From assembly GCF_900115345.1 (NCBI RefSeq), contig NZ_FOWC01000011.1, positions 124,001-188,000 of the forward strand: a stretch of 64,000 nucleotides of DNA. The letters are read 5' to 3'. Positions 41,591 to 50,859 of the stretch are shown piece by piece. A program made the position numbers and the translations under genes. The stretch comes from Amycolatopsis rubida. GTDB lineage: Bacteria > Actinomycetota > Actinomycetes > Mycobacteriales > Pseudonocardiaceae. How positions within the stretch are numbered: the stretch's first letter is position 1; each line of letters opens with the position of its first letter. The notes under the pieces are model-generated. The model had not been told where the DNA came from. It saw nothing but the letters and a program-made list of their open reading frames with translations, and ran no database searches.

Positions 41591-42192
41591 TCAGCGTGCG
41601 CTGCTCATCGCGGTGCCGGAGGTACAGCGATGAGCAGCCCCGGCGAACGCCAAACCACCAGCGATGAACCACGGCCCCCACAAGTAGAGGTACCAGCCGG
41701 CCAGGTCGGACAGCGCTGGATCGACGGCCACCACTCCGGTTTTGACCAGCACGCCCTGCACGACGAACAGCCCGCCGTGCCAGGCCAGCAGAATCGCCGC
41801 AGAACACCATCGTGCGGCTGAGCCACCGGCCGCGTCAGACTGACGCCGATCACCGCACTGAAAACCTTCAGCAGCCCGGTAATCACCATGACGGCCACAA
41901 ACCACGGCACCCGGTCTTGCGTGAGCTTCACCAGCGACGGCGAAAACGTCGATCGCGCGCCGAAGATGCTGCCGGTCACCCAGACGAAGTCGATCGCGCG
42001 CCGAAAGTGTTGCCGGTCACCCAGACGAAGTCGATCACGCGCCGAAAGTGTTGCCGGTCACCCAGACGAAGTCGATCACGCGCCGAAGATGCTGCCAGTC
42101 ACCCAGACGAAGCTGGGGATCGCGAACACCACTCCCCAGACGGCGGCGGCGTAACCCGGCCATTTGCGCAACTCGGCTTGCTTCGGCGACAT
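41591..42192 (-). pseudogene. DUF3995-like membrane protein, broken by tandem repeat and frameshift
   Basis: From ATG 42192 the frame reads 38 residues (MSPKQAELRKWPGYAAAVWG...VWVTGSIFGA) and then meets an in-frame TGA at 42078-42076 inside a 41-base tandem array. Beyond the array the same frame continues ARSTFSPSLVKL...GVSLTRPVAQ, and near 41805-41830 coding potential jumps to another frame: AAILLAWHGGLFVVQGVLVKTG...WYLYLWGPWFIAGGLAF. Joined, these give a roughly 160-residue four-helix membrane protein like DUF3995. The array adds three extra copies (123 bases), which preserves the frame but introduces stops. A sequencing error could explain the frameshift but not the repeat stops. Confidence 0.8.
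41949..42112. repeat. four tandem copies of a 41-bp unit
   Basis: Copies at 41949-41989, 41990-42030, 42031-42071 and 42072-42112, each starting TCGATC and ending CAGACGAAG, with only one to three differences between copies. The outermost copies share GAAGATGCTGCC while the inner two read GAAAGTGTTGCC. The array lies inside the membrane-protein pseudogene; there are no spacers, so it is not CRISPR. Confidence 0.92.
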
Positions 42193-42265
42193 GCGTCAAG
42201 CGTCGCCGGGAGCGCGGCGGAAGGGATCCGGCGCGCGGGGGAAGCGGGTCCCCGTGGGAGGTAGT

Positions 42266-42307
42266 CGTGAGTGTTCATCCCGGTTCTCGCCGGGATGAAC
42301 ACTCACG
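42266..42307. terminator. CGTGAGTG-type hairpin after the sugar ABC operon
   Basis: 18-base arms (42266-42283 and 42290-42307) pair perfectly around a 6-base loop. Outer sequence CGTGAGTG/CACTCACG and the CATCCCGG stem are closely related to the hairpin at 5990-6031. It lies six bases beyond the ATPase stop on the minus strand. Confidence 0.75.
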
Positions 42308-42313
42308 ACGCAC

Positions 42314-43396
<1,083 letters not shown>

Positions 43397-43408
43397 CTGC
43401 GTTCTCCC

Positions 43409-44290
43409 TTACTTCACAGCGCCCATGGACAGCCCGCGCACCAGGTGGTTCTGCGCGATCCAGCCCACGATCATCACCGGCAGCGAAGCCAGCAGCGCGG
43501 CGGCGGACAACTGGGCCCAGTACAGGCCCTCGCTGGTGATGAAGCCGACCAGGAAGACCGGCACCGTGCCGGCCCTGGCAGCAGTGAGGTTGACCGCGTA
43601 GAAGAACTCCGTCCAGGAGAAGATCACGCAGATCAACGCGGTCGCCGCGATGCCGGGCGCGACCACCGGCATGATGATCTTGCGCAGCAACGTCGGCAGG
43701 TTCGCCCCGTCGATCCGCGCCGCCTCGATCATTTCGCCGGGGACTTCCAGGAAGAACGACCGCATCATCCAGATCGCGAGCGGCAGGTTCATCGCGGTGT
43801 ACAGGATGATCAGCGCCCACACGGTGTCCAGCAGGTTGGTGTTCTGCGAGATCACGTACAGCGGGATGATCGCGGCCACGATCGGCAGCATCTTGGTCGA
43901 CAGGAAGAAGCCCAGCGCGTTCTTCGTGCCCTTGACCGGAGCCAGCGACAGCGCGTACGCGGCCGGGATCCCCAGCAGCAGCACGAGCAGCGTCGAAATC
44001 ACCGTGACGAACGCCGAATTTCCCAGGTACGGCAGGAAACCGCTGTTGAGGACGTTCGAGATCTGGTCGAACGTCGGGGTGAAGAACAGCTTCGGCGGAT
44101 CGGTGTAGGCGTCGTTCTCCTGTTTGAACGCGGTGAGAATCATCCACAGCAACGGGAAAACGAACAGGATCGCGATGATCCAGGTCGCGACGGTCAGCGT
44201 GCCCGGACCGTAGCGGCGTTTGGCCCGGCGCCGCGGAGGAGGCGCGGAGGCGGTGGCGGCGGGCGAGGCGGTGGCGGTTGCGGTGCTCAC
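43409..44290 (-). CDS. carbohydrate ABC transporter permease (MalG type)
   Basis: 293 residues. Six membrane helices and the EAA loop MIEAARIDGANLPTLLRKIIMPVVAPGIAATAL identify the second CUT1-family permease. N-terminal WIIAILFVFPLLWMILTAFKQ is the first helix. GTG 44290 overlaps the stop of the partner permease (GTGA), preferred to the longer upstream frame. Together with its partner it forms the membrane channel for a sugar or polyol. Confidence 0.92.
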   Translation of the reverse strand: MSTATATASPAATASAPPPRRRAKRRYGPGTLTVATWIIAILFVFPLLWMILTAFKQENDAYTDPPKLFFTPTFDQISNVLNSGFLPYLGNSAFVTVISTLLVLLLGIPAAYALSLAPVKGTKNALGFFLSTKMLPIVAAIIPLYVISQNTNLLDTVWALIILYTAMNLPLAIWMMRSFFLEVPGEMIEAARIDGANLPTLLRKIIMPVVAPGIAATALICVIFSWTEFFYAVNLTAARAGTVPVFLVGFITSEGLYWAQLSAAALLASLPVMIVGWIAQNHLVRGLSMGAVK

Positions 44291-45219
44291 TTGACTCCTC
44301 CGTCCACGGAGAACGCGCGGAACATCAGCCGCAGCGCGAACGTCGCGACGATCATCGTCAGGATGACCACCACAACGCCCATCGCGGACGACTGTCCGAT
44401 ATCGAAGCCCTCGAACGCGCGCTGGTAGATGTAGAACGGCAGGTTCGTGCTGGCCGTGCCCGGACCGCCTTGCGTCATCAGGAAAATCGCGTCGAAACTG
44501 TTCACGATGTAGATCGCGCCGAGCAGCGTGGCCAGCTGCAGGAACCGCGAAAGGTGCGGCAGCGTGATCGACACGAAGGTCCGCCAGCGGCTCGCGCCGT
44601 CCACCGACGCCGCCTCCAGCACCTCCTTCGACTGGCTCTGCAGCCCGGCGAGGATCAGCAGAGTCATGAACGGCGTCCACTGCCAGATGATCTGCGCCAT
44701 CACCGCGGCCAGCGGGAATTGCGAAAGCCAGTCGGTGTCCGTGCCGAACACGAAGTGCAGCAACCCGTACGTCGGGTCGAACACCGTGGTCTTCCACAGC
44801 AGCGCACCGGCCGCCGGGAGGATCAGGAACGGCGTGATCAGCAGCGTCCGGACGAAGCCGCGGCCGGCGAACTTCCGGTCCAGCAGCACCGCGAGCCCGA
44901 GCCCGAGCAGCAGCGAAAGGAACACGCAGACCACGGTGAGCACCACGGTGTTCAGCAGCGCGCCGAGGAACGTCGTGTCGGTGAAGACGTCGACGTAGTT
45001 GCGGAAACCGACGAAATGCCGCGAGCCCGGACGCACCAGGTTCCACGACTGGAACGAGTAGAACAAGGTGAGCAGGAACGGAATCTGCGTCACCGCGATC
45101 ACGAAGATCAGCGCGGGCAACAGCGGAAGCCGCCGTTTCCCGGCCGAACCGGTCACCTTCTTCGCAGCTGGCTTGGCGGTCGCCGGCGCGGTTCCGGCGG
45201 GGACGGAGAGGGTGCTCAT
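44287..45219 (-). CDS. carbohydrate ABC transporter permease (MalF type)
   Basis: 310 residues with six membrane helices after a short cytosolic N-terminus; EAA loop EVLEAASVDGASRWRTFVSITLPHLSRFLQLATLL. LLPALIFVIAVTQIPFLLTLFYSF starts the first helix. ATG 45219 overlaps the binding-protein stop (ATGA). CUT1 family, with the partner permease at 43409 and the ATPase at 42314. Confidence 0.92.
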   Translation of the reverse strand: MSTLSVPAGTAPATAKPAAKKVTGSAGKRRLPLLPALIFVIAVTQIPFLLTLFYSFQSWNLVRPGSRHFVGFRNYVDVFTDTTFLGALLNTVVLTVVCVFLSLLLGLGLAVLLDRKFAGRGFVRTLLITPFLILPAAGALLWKTTVFDPTYGLLHFVFGTDTDWLSQFPLAAVMAQIIWQWTPFMTLLILAGLQSQSKEVLEAASVDGASRWRTFVSITLPHLSRFLQLATLLGAIYIVNSFDAIFLMTQGGPGTASTNLPFYIYQRAFEGFDIGQSSAMGVVVVILTMIVATFALRLMFRAFSVDGGVK

Positions 45220-46556
45220 CGCTGCACCTCCTGATACGACTTTCCGACGGTTTCCGCGTATTTCTGCGATTGCGCGAGCGCGTCGGCCACGGAGGTCTGA
45301 CCGGCGATCGCGGCGGACAGCTGCTGGCTCACCCGGGTGCCGAGGTCCTGGAACTCCGGGATCCCGACGAACTGGATGCCCGGATACGGCACCGGGTTCA
45401 CCATCGTCTTCTGCTGGTTCGCCGCCGCGATGCCGTCCAGCGTCGGCTGGGCGTAGGCCTTCGCGGCTTCCTTGTACTGCGGGATCTCATACGTCGACTT
45501 GCGCGTGCCCGGCGGCACCCGGTTCCAGCCGTAAGTCTGGCCGACCTTCTTCGCGTACTCCTTGTTCGTCATCCACGCCATGAACTTCCAGGCGTCGTCC
45601 TTGTTCTTGCCGACCTTCGGAATGCCCAGCGCCCAGGTGTAGAGCCAGCCGCTCGCCTGCGTCTTGTCCACCGGCGCGGCGACGTAGCCGTTCTTTCCGC
45701 CGACGTGGCTGGTCTTCGGGTCTTCGGTGGTGCCGGTCATCGAGGTGGCGTCGTACCACATCGCGGCGTTGCCCTGGGCGTACTTCGTGCCGCATTCGGT
45801 GAACCCGGCGCTGGAGGCGCCGACCTCGCCGTGGTCGCGCAGCAGGTTCACGTAGAAGTTCGCCGCCTTGGTGAACTCCGGGCTGGTCAGCTTCGCGTTC
45901 CAGTCCTTGTCGAACCATTGCGCGCCGAAGGTGTTCGCGACCGTGGTGAACGGCGCGAGGCTCTCGCCCCAGCCCGGCTTGCCGCGCAGGCAGATCCCGG
46001 CGATGCCCGCCTGCTTGTTGTCGAGTTTCGCGGCGAAATCGGCGATCTGCTGCCACGTCGGATGCGCGGGCATGTTCAACCCGGCCTGCTGGAACAGGTC
46101 CTTGCGATAGACCACAAAGGACGATTCGCCGTAGAACGGCACCGCGTACATCTGGTTTTCATACGACAGCGACTGGCGGATGCTCGGGATGAAGTCGGCC
46201 TCGTCGTATCCCGGCGTCGCCTTCATGTGCGGTTCGAGGTTCTCCAGCCACCCGTTGGCCGCCCACTGCGGAGCCTCGTAATTGCTGATCATCACCACGT
46301 CGAACTCGCCGCCCTGGGTGGCGGTGGACGCGGTGATCTTCGCCCTGGCCTCGTTTTCCGGCAGGGAAACGAACTTGAGCTTGATCCCGGGGTTGGCCTG
46401 CTCGAACTCGCCCTTGAGCGAAATGGCGTCCTTCATCTGCGGATTGGACACGATCGCGACGACCAGTGTCCGCCCGCCGGTGCCGAGCGCCCCGGCTCCG
46501 GCGCATCCCGTCACTAACAACGCTGTCGCGGCAAGGAGGCACAGGAGTTTACGCAC
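45216..46556 (-). CDS. sugar/polyol ABC transporter substrate-binding lipoprotein
   Basis: 446 residues from GTG 46556, which follows GGAGG by eight bases inside the end of the dehydrogenase gene. Signal peptide with lipobox LVTGC (lipidated Cys about 18). The body is a family-1 extracellular solute-binding protein: LKGEFEQANPGIKLKFVSLPENEARAKITASTATQGGEFDVVMISNYEAPQWAANGWL and DDAWKFMAWMTNKEYAKKVGQTYGWNRVPPGTR. Long relatives of this type (SmoE/MtlE) bind sorbitol, mannitol or arabitol, which fits the adjoining polyol dehydrogenase; the exact ligand is inference. Confidence 0.88.
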   Translation of the reverse strand: MRKLLCLLAATALLVTGCAGAGALGTGGRTLVVAIVSNPQMKDAISLKGEFEQANPGIKLKFVSLPENEARAKITASTATQGGEFDVVMISNYEAPQWAANGWLENLEPHMKATPGYDEADFIPSIRQSLSYENQMYAVPFYGESSFVVYRKDLFQQAGLNMPAHPTWQQIADFAAKLDNKQAGIAGICLRGKPGWGESLAPFTTVANTFGAQWFDKDWNAKLTSPEFTKAANFYVNLLRDHGEVGASSAGFTECGTKYAQGNAAMWYDATSMTGTTEDPKTSHVGGKNGYVAAPVDKTQASGWLYTWALGIPKVGKNKDDAWKFMAWMTNKEYAKKVGQTYGWNRVPPGTRKSTYEIPQYKEAAKAYAQPTLDGIAAANQQKTMVNPVPYPGIQFVGIPEFQDLGTRVSQQLSAAIAGQTSVADALAQSQKYAETVGKSYQEVQR

Positions 46557-47556
46557 CGCCACCACCTCCGGGCAGCACCTGGATCTTGAGGCCGGACCCG
46601 CTGCGCATCTTCGCCAGCGCCTCGGGGTACTGCTTGAGCGGCAGGGTGTCGGTGATCAGCGCTTCGGTGTCGAGGTAACCGTTCGCGACGAGGTCGAGCG
46701 CGTTGCCGTAGCTGTTCAGCACGGCCATCGAACCGACGATGGTGATTTCGTCGTTGTAGATACGGAACGGCGAAAGCGCGACGCGTGCTTCGGCCGGAGC
46801 GACGCCGAACACGAGCAACCGGCCACCGCGGTGCAGTGCGTTGAACGCTGCCTCGATCGCGGGTGCCGCGCCGGTGCAGTCCACTGCGGCGTCGAAGCGT
46901 TCATCGTCCAGTTCGGACATGTCGGCGGCCACTGCGGCCGCGCCGAGGTCGGTCGCGCGAGGCAGCCGGGCGGCGTTGCGGTCGACCATCGTCACGTGCG
47001 CACCCGCGCGGAGCAGGAGCTGCTGCATGATCAGGCCCATCGTGCCCGCGCCGACCACGAGGAAGCGTTCGCCCGCCTCCACGCCGATCCGGCGCACGCC
47101 GTGCACCGCGCAGGAAACGGGTTCGACCAGCGCACCCTGTTCCCAGGTCATCGAGTCGGGCATCCGGTAGCAGGTGTCCGCGGGCACCGCGACGTACTCG
47201 GCGAACGCGCCGTTGACGGTGTCGCCGGTGGCGTTCCAGTTCGCGCAGAGGTTGCCGTGCCCGGACCGGCACGGGGTGCAGTATCCGCAGTAGATCGACG
47301 GGTCGACCGCGACCCGGTCACCGACCTTCCACTCGGCGGGCACGTCCGCGCCGAGTTCGACGATCTCCCCGGAGAACTCGTGCCCGGGAACGATGGGATA
47401 CGGGGTCGGCGGGAAATGCCCGTCGGCGATGTGCAGGTCCGTGCCGCAGATCCCGCAGGCACCCACCTTCACGACGACCTGGCGCTCCCCGGGCTTCGGA
47501 TCGGGAACCTCGCCGACCCGGATCTCCCCGGGCCGGTCCACGATCGCGGCGCGCAT
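46549..47556 (-). CDS. zinc-dependent polyol/alcohol dehydrogenase (MDR)
   Basis: 335 residues. Catalytic zinc site CGICGTDLHIADGHFPPTPYPIVPGHEFSGEIV, structural zinc cysteines CGYCTPCRSGHGNLC, second catalytic ligand region LVEPVSCAVHGV, and NAD motif VVGAGTMGLIMQQLLLRAGA. Resembles sorbitol/L-iditol 2-dehydrogenase and threonine dehydrogenase. It is the first gene of the operon, and its end overlaps the binding-protein start, so the imported polyol is probably oxidised by it to a ketose. Confidence 0.9.
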   Translation of the reverse strand: MRAAIVDRPGEIRVGEVPDPKPGERQVVVKVGACGICGTDLHIADGHFPPTPYPIVPGHEFSGEIVELGADVPAEWKVGDRVAVDPSIYCGYCTPCRSGHGNLCANWNATGDTVNGAFAEYVAVPADTCYRMPDSMTWEQGALVEPVSCAVHGVRRIGVEAGERFLVVGAGTMGLIMQQLLLRAGAHVTMVDRNAARLPRATDLGAAAVAADMSELDDERFDAAVDCTGAAPAIEAAFNALHRGGRLLVFGVAPAEARVALSPFRIYNDEITIVGSMAVLNSYGNALDLVANGYLDTEALITDTLPLKQYPEALAKMRSGSGLKIQVLPGGGGGA

Positions 47557-47576
47557 GCGTCATCACCTTCCAAGAT

Positions 47577-47588
47577 GCTCGTTTGAGC
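47577..47588. promoter_or_regulatory. candidate SorC-regulator site before the dehydrogenase operon
   Basis: GCTC-GTTT-GAGC, about 20 bases upstream of the dehydrogenase ATG at 47556. It shares the GCTC...GAGC arms with the palindrome over the regulator start at 47680-47695, suggesting one protein binds both. Confidence 0.45.
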
Positions 47589-47679
47589 GATTTTGACTTA
47601 TGCCGTAGGTAACATGCGTAGGCATTAGAGGCTGCTGCCTGCGGATCCGTCAACCGGCAAAGCTCATTTTTGCGCTATC

Positions 47680-47695
47680 CTGCTCATGTGAGCAG
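47680..47695. promoter_or_regulatory. palindrome over the start codon of the SorC-type regulator
   Basis: CTGCTCA-TG-TGAGCAG, with perfect 7-base arms, includes the GTG start at 47688. TATCCT (47676-47681) lies six bases before that GTG, so the message is probably leaderless and binding here would block initiation. Autorepression is inferred. Confidence 0.6.
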
Positions 47696-48671
47696 GAAAA
47701 AGGGGCCACTACCGCTGACCGAAACGCTGCTGCTGGCGACCATGGCCAGGCGGTTCTACGTGCAGGGCGCCTCGAAGCTGGAGATCGCCGACGAGTTCGG
47801 CGTGAGCCGGTTCAAGGTCGCGCGGATGCTGGACGCGGCGCTCGAGTCCGGGCTGGTGCGGATCGAGTTCGACCTGCCCGCGCCGATCGACGTCGAACTG
47901 TCCGACGACATCCGCCGGGCCTACCGGCTGGAGCGCGTGCTCGTGCTCGAACGAGCATCCGAAACGGAGCCGAGGGAGATCGTCCGCAAGCAGGTCGGCG
48001 CGCTGGCCGCCCGGCTGCTGGAGGAGATCGCGACCCCGGACGACGTCATCGGGCTGTCCTGGGCGCGCTCGGTCAACGCGATGACCGAGGCGATCCGGAC
48101 CCTGCCGCGCTGCCCGATCGTGCAGCTGTGCGGGGTGCAGGCCGGGATGGACATGCGCGGCCGTTCGGTGGAGACGGTCAGCCGCGTGACGTCGGTGTCC
48201 GGCGGCGATTCGTACCCGATTTTCGGCCCGCTCGTCCTGCCCGACCGGCGGACCACCGAGATCCTGCGGCACCAGCCGGGCATCGCGGAAACGTTCGCGC
48301 AGTTCGGGAAACTCACCAAGGCCGTGGTGAGTATCGGTTCGTGGGAGACCGGGGAGTCCACCGTGTACGACGCGCTGGACGAGGCCGAACGCGCCGCCAT
48401 CGCCGCCCGGGGCGCGACCGCCGAGGTCGCCGCGCGGCTGTTCGACGCGGACGGCAATTCGCTCGGCACCGGCCTGGCGCACCACGTGCTGGCGATCAGC
48501 CACGAGGAGCTGATGGCGGTCCCCGAGGTGATCGCGATCGGTTACAGCCAGCCGAAAGCCGAGGCGGTGGACGCCGTACTGCGGTCCGGGCTGGTGTCGA
48601 CGCTGGTCACCGACGCCGCGGCGGCCGTACCGCTGCTGGAGCTGGCGCGAGCCAGGCCACTGCCCTCGTGA
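47688..48671 (+). CDS. SorC-family sugar-binding transcriptional regulator
   Basis: 327 residues. N-terminal HTH RRFYVQGASKLEIADEFGVSRFKVARMLDAALESGLVRIEF (about 25-65), followed by the SorC sugar-phosphate-binding domain (DDVIGLSWARSVNAMTEAI, VQLCGVQAGMD, VVSIGSWETGESTVYDAL, GTGLAHHVLAISHEELMAVPEVIAIGYSQPKAEAVDAVLRSGLV). GTG 47688 is favoured by the promoter position. It is divergent from the polyol operon and probably controls it, responding to a phosphorylated sugar or polyol. Confidence 0.88.
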   Translation: MSRKKGPLPLTETLLLATMARRFYVQGASKLEIADEFGVSRFKVARMLDAALESGLVRIEFDLPAPIDVELSDDIRRAYRLERVLVLERASETEPREIVRKQVGALAARLLEEIATPDDVIGLSWARSVNAMTEAIRTLPRCPIVQLCGVQAGMDMRGRSVETVSRVTSVSGGDSYPIFGPLVLPDRRTTEILRHQPGIAETFAQFGKLTKAVVSIGSWETGESTVYDALDEAERAAIAARGATAEVAARLFDADGNSLGTGLAHHVLAISHEELMAVPEVIAIGYSQPKAEAVDAVLRSGLVSTLVTDAAAAVPLLELARARPLPS

Positions 48672-48708
48672 GTGCTGGCTCCGGTGAGAACCGGCATTGC
48701 CACTCACG
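48667..48708. terminator. imperfect CGTGAGTG-type hairpin containing both convergent stop codons
   Basis: Outer arms CGTGAGTG (48667-48674) and CACTCACG (48701-48708), inner arms CCGG/CCGG; the middle of the stem has mismatches. The TGA of the SorC gene (48669-48671) and the TGA of the HxlR gene (complement of 48704-48706) both lie in the outer arms. Confidence 0.65.
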
Positions 48709-49021
48709 CCCCCCGGCTCTGTGCCTGCACCACCCGATCCCCGTACTCCGCCGCCCACCTTCCGAACCCCTCGATCGGTCCGAGGAAACTCACCCCCAGC
48801 CCCGTCAGCTGATACGCCCCGCCCACGCGCTCGACCAGCCCGTCGCGTTCCAGCTTGCGCACCGCCTCGGTCAGCACCTTCGCGCTGATCCCGCCGATGC
48901 GCGTGCGCAGTTCGCCGTGCCGCAGCGGGCCGTTCTTCAACGCCCACAGCACGACCGGATGCCAGGTGTTCGCCACCAGGTCGAACGCGAGCCGGGTACG
49001 GCAGTCGGCGATGAAGTCCAT
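48704..49021 (-). CDS. HxlR-family transcriptional regulator
   Basis: 105 residues, the usual HxlR size: CRTRLAFDLVANTWHPVVLWALKNGPLRHGELRTRIGGISAKVLTEAVRKLERDGLVERV is a MarR-like winged helix (about 7-68). It starts at ATG 49021 and is divergent from the NAD(P)-binding reductase gene, 73 bases apart, which it probably controls. HxlR regulators usually sense aldehydes, quinones or other electrophiles. Confidence 0.87.
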   Translation of the reverse strand: MDFIADCRTRLAFDLVANTWHPVVLWALKNGPLRHGELRTRIGGISAKVLTEAVRKLERDGLVERVGGAYQLTGLGVSFLGPIEGFGRWAAEYGDRVVQAQSRGA

Positions 49022-49094
49022 GGTTACCTTTCGGTTCCTGCCGGGGTTCCTAACGTCGTTTGCGTACAACCACGCGACGACAGGAGACCTTCCC

Positions 49095-49676
49095 ATGCAC
49101 ATCGCCCTCTTCGGCACCGGCGCCGTGGCGTCCGCTCTCGGCAGCCAATGGACCCGGCACGACCTGACCGTGTCCGGCCGCTCCCCCGCGCACGCCGCCG
49201 CCTTGGCCGCCGAGCTTGGCGCCGAGGCCGTGGACTGGGCCGAGGCCGCCGCCCGAGCGGACGCCATCCTGCTGGCCGTCCCGACCACCGCCCTCGAAGC
49301 CCTGCTCACCCCGCTCGACCTCACCGGCAAGGTCCTCGTCGACTGCACCAACACCCCCGGTGCGACCGGCGAACCCGTTGCCGCGCGGATCGCCGAATAC
49401 GCCCCGGGCGCTTCAGTGGTGAAGGCGTTCAACCTCGCCCACGTGGACGTCTGGCGAATGACCCCGCCGCTGTTCGAAGGTCGCCCGCTCGGCGTCCCGC
49501 TGTGCGGCACCCCGGAGGCCGTCGCCGTCGCGACGGAGCTGGTCCAGGACCTGGGCTGCACTCCCCTGCCCGCCGGCGGCCTCGACCGAGCCGCCCTGCT
49601 GGAAGCCGCCGCCGGGTTGGCGATCGGCCTGTGGTTCGACGGCCTGGATGCGCGTTCCATGCTCATGGCCAGCTGA
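49095..49676 (+). CDS. NAD(P)/F420-dependent reductase-like protein
   Basis: 193 residues beginning MHIALFGTGAVASALGSQW, a Rossmann fold of the NADP oxidoreductase coenzyme F420-dependent family. LLAVPTTALEALLTPLDLTGKVLVDCTN and VVKAFNLAHVDVWRMTPPLF follow, then a short C-terminal domain. It likely reduces a small carbonyl or moves hydride between F420 and NADP; the cofactor pair cannot be told from sequence. A GGAGACC ribosome site precedes ATG 49095. Confidence 0.8.
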   Translation: MHIALFGTGAVASALGSQWTRHDLTVSGRSPAHAAALAAELGAEAVDWAEAAARADAILLAVPTTALEALLTPLDLTGKVLVDCTNTPGATGEPVAARIAEYAPGASVVKAFNLAHVDVWRMTPPLFEGRPLGVPLCGTPEAVAVATELVQDLGCTPLPAGGLDRAALLEAAAGLAIGLWFDGLDARSMLMAS

Positions 49677-49695
49677 TCGGGCCTATCCTGGCCTG

Positions 49696-50859
49696 GTGCC
49701 CACAAGTGGATCGGCGGTAGTCGTCGGCGGGGGAATCGGTGGCCTGGCCGCGGCGATCGGATTGTCGCGAGCCGGCTGGCAGGTCACGGTCTTCGAACGC
49801 CTGCCCGGTGATCTGGACGACGCCGGTTCCGGAATTTCCCTTGCCGCCAACGGTGTGCGCGCCCTGGACGCGTTGGGAGCCGGCGACGCACTCCGCGCCG
49901 CCGGCTGTTTCCAGCGCAGGGTCAGCACCCGCAGCCCGCGCGGGACTTGGCTGGCCCGCATGGACGGAGCCGAACTCGAACGCGTCGCCGGCACGCCGAT
50001 CGTCGGCATCGCACGGTACGAATTGCATCGGTTGCTGCGTACGCTGCTGCCCACGCCGGTGGTGCGGGAGGAGGTCACCGCCGTCGAGGGCAACGCCGTG
50101 GTCACCACCTCCGGCCGTCACGAAGCCGAGGTGATTGTCGCCGCTGATGGCGTCAACAGCCGGCTGCGCAAACGTTTCTTCCCCGCACATCCTGGCCCGG
50201 TCTACAGTGGATCGGCCGTCATCCGCGCCATCACGACCGAGCCGTTCGCACTGTCCTCTTCGGACTTCAATCTCACCTGGGGCCGAGGAGCCGAGTTCGG
50301 GCACATCGGCTTGGCGGACGGCCGAGCCGAATGGCACGCCGTGCTGACCATCCCGGCAGGCACCCGTTATCCCGACCCGATCGCCGAAATGCGCCGCCGC
50401 TTCGGTTCCTGGCACGAGCCGGTCACCGCCCTGCTCGACGCGACCGAACCGGAAGCCGTTCTGCACCACGATGTGTACGAACTGGTGACGCCGCTGCCGT
50501 CCTATGTGTCCGGTCGAGTCGCCTTGCTCGGCGATGCCGCGCACGCGATGCAACCGAACCTCGGCCAGGGTGCCTGCCAGGCGTTGGAAGACGCCGTGAC
50601 ACTCGCGCATGCGCTGTCCTCAACCGACGTCGACACCGCGCTCACCCGATACGACGCAGAGCGCCGCCCGCGTAGCCAGGCCATCGCCCGAGCCGCCCGG
50701 CAAACCGGCCGGATGGGCCAGCAGCTGACGAACCCGTTCGGAATCGCGATGCGGAATCTGGCGTTCCGGGCCATGCCGACGTCGGTGATGGCGCGGTCGA
50801 TGCTGCGCTACACCCGCTGGCAACCGCCGGCCAAGGACGGTCCCGGCACTCAGAACTGA
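49696..50859 (+). CDS. FAD-dependent aromatic-type monooxygenase
   Basis: 387 residues from GTG 49696. FAD motif AVVVGGGIGGLAAAIGLSRAGWQVTVFER, the DG motif VIVAADGVNSRLRKRF and the GD motif VALLGDAAHAMQPNLGQGACQALEDAVTLAHAL identify the para-hydroxybenzoate hydroxylase group. Likely hydroxylates an aromatic or polycyclic compound with NAD(P)H. TATCCT (49684-49689) lies six bases before GTG 49696, indicating a leaderless transcript separate from the upstream gene. Its end overlaps the convergent helicase by ten bases. Confidence 0.88.
   Translation: MPTSGSAVVVGGGIGGLAAAIGLSRAGWQVTVFERLPGDLDDAGSGISLAANGVRALDALGAGDALRAAGCFQRRVSTRSPRGTWLARMDGAELERVAGTPIVGIARYELHRLLRTLLPTPVVREEVTAVEGNAVVTTSGRHEAEVIVAADGVNSRLRKRFFPAHPGPVYSGSAVIRAITTEPFALSSSDFNLTWGRGAEFGHIGLADGRAEWHAVLTIPAGTRYPDPIAEMRRRFGSWHEPVTALLDATEPEAVLHHDVYELVTPLPSYVSGRVALLGDAAHAMQPNLGQGACQALEDAVTLAHALSSTDVDTALTRYDAERRPRSQAIARAARQTGRMGQQLTNPFGIAMRNLAFRAMPTSVMARSMLRYTRWQPPAKDGPGTQN

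Noticed and set aside
41949..42112. Possible CRISPR array
   Set aside because: The 41-base units are directly contiguous with no spacers and lie inside a decayed gene.
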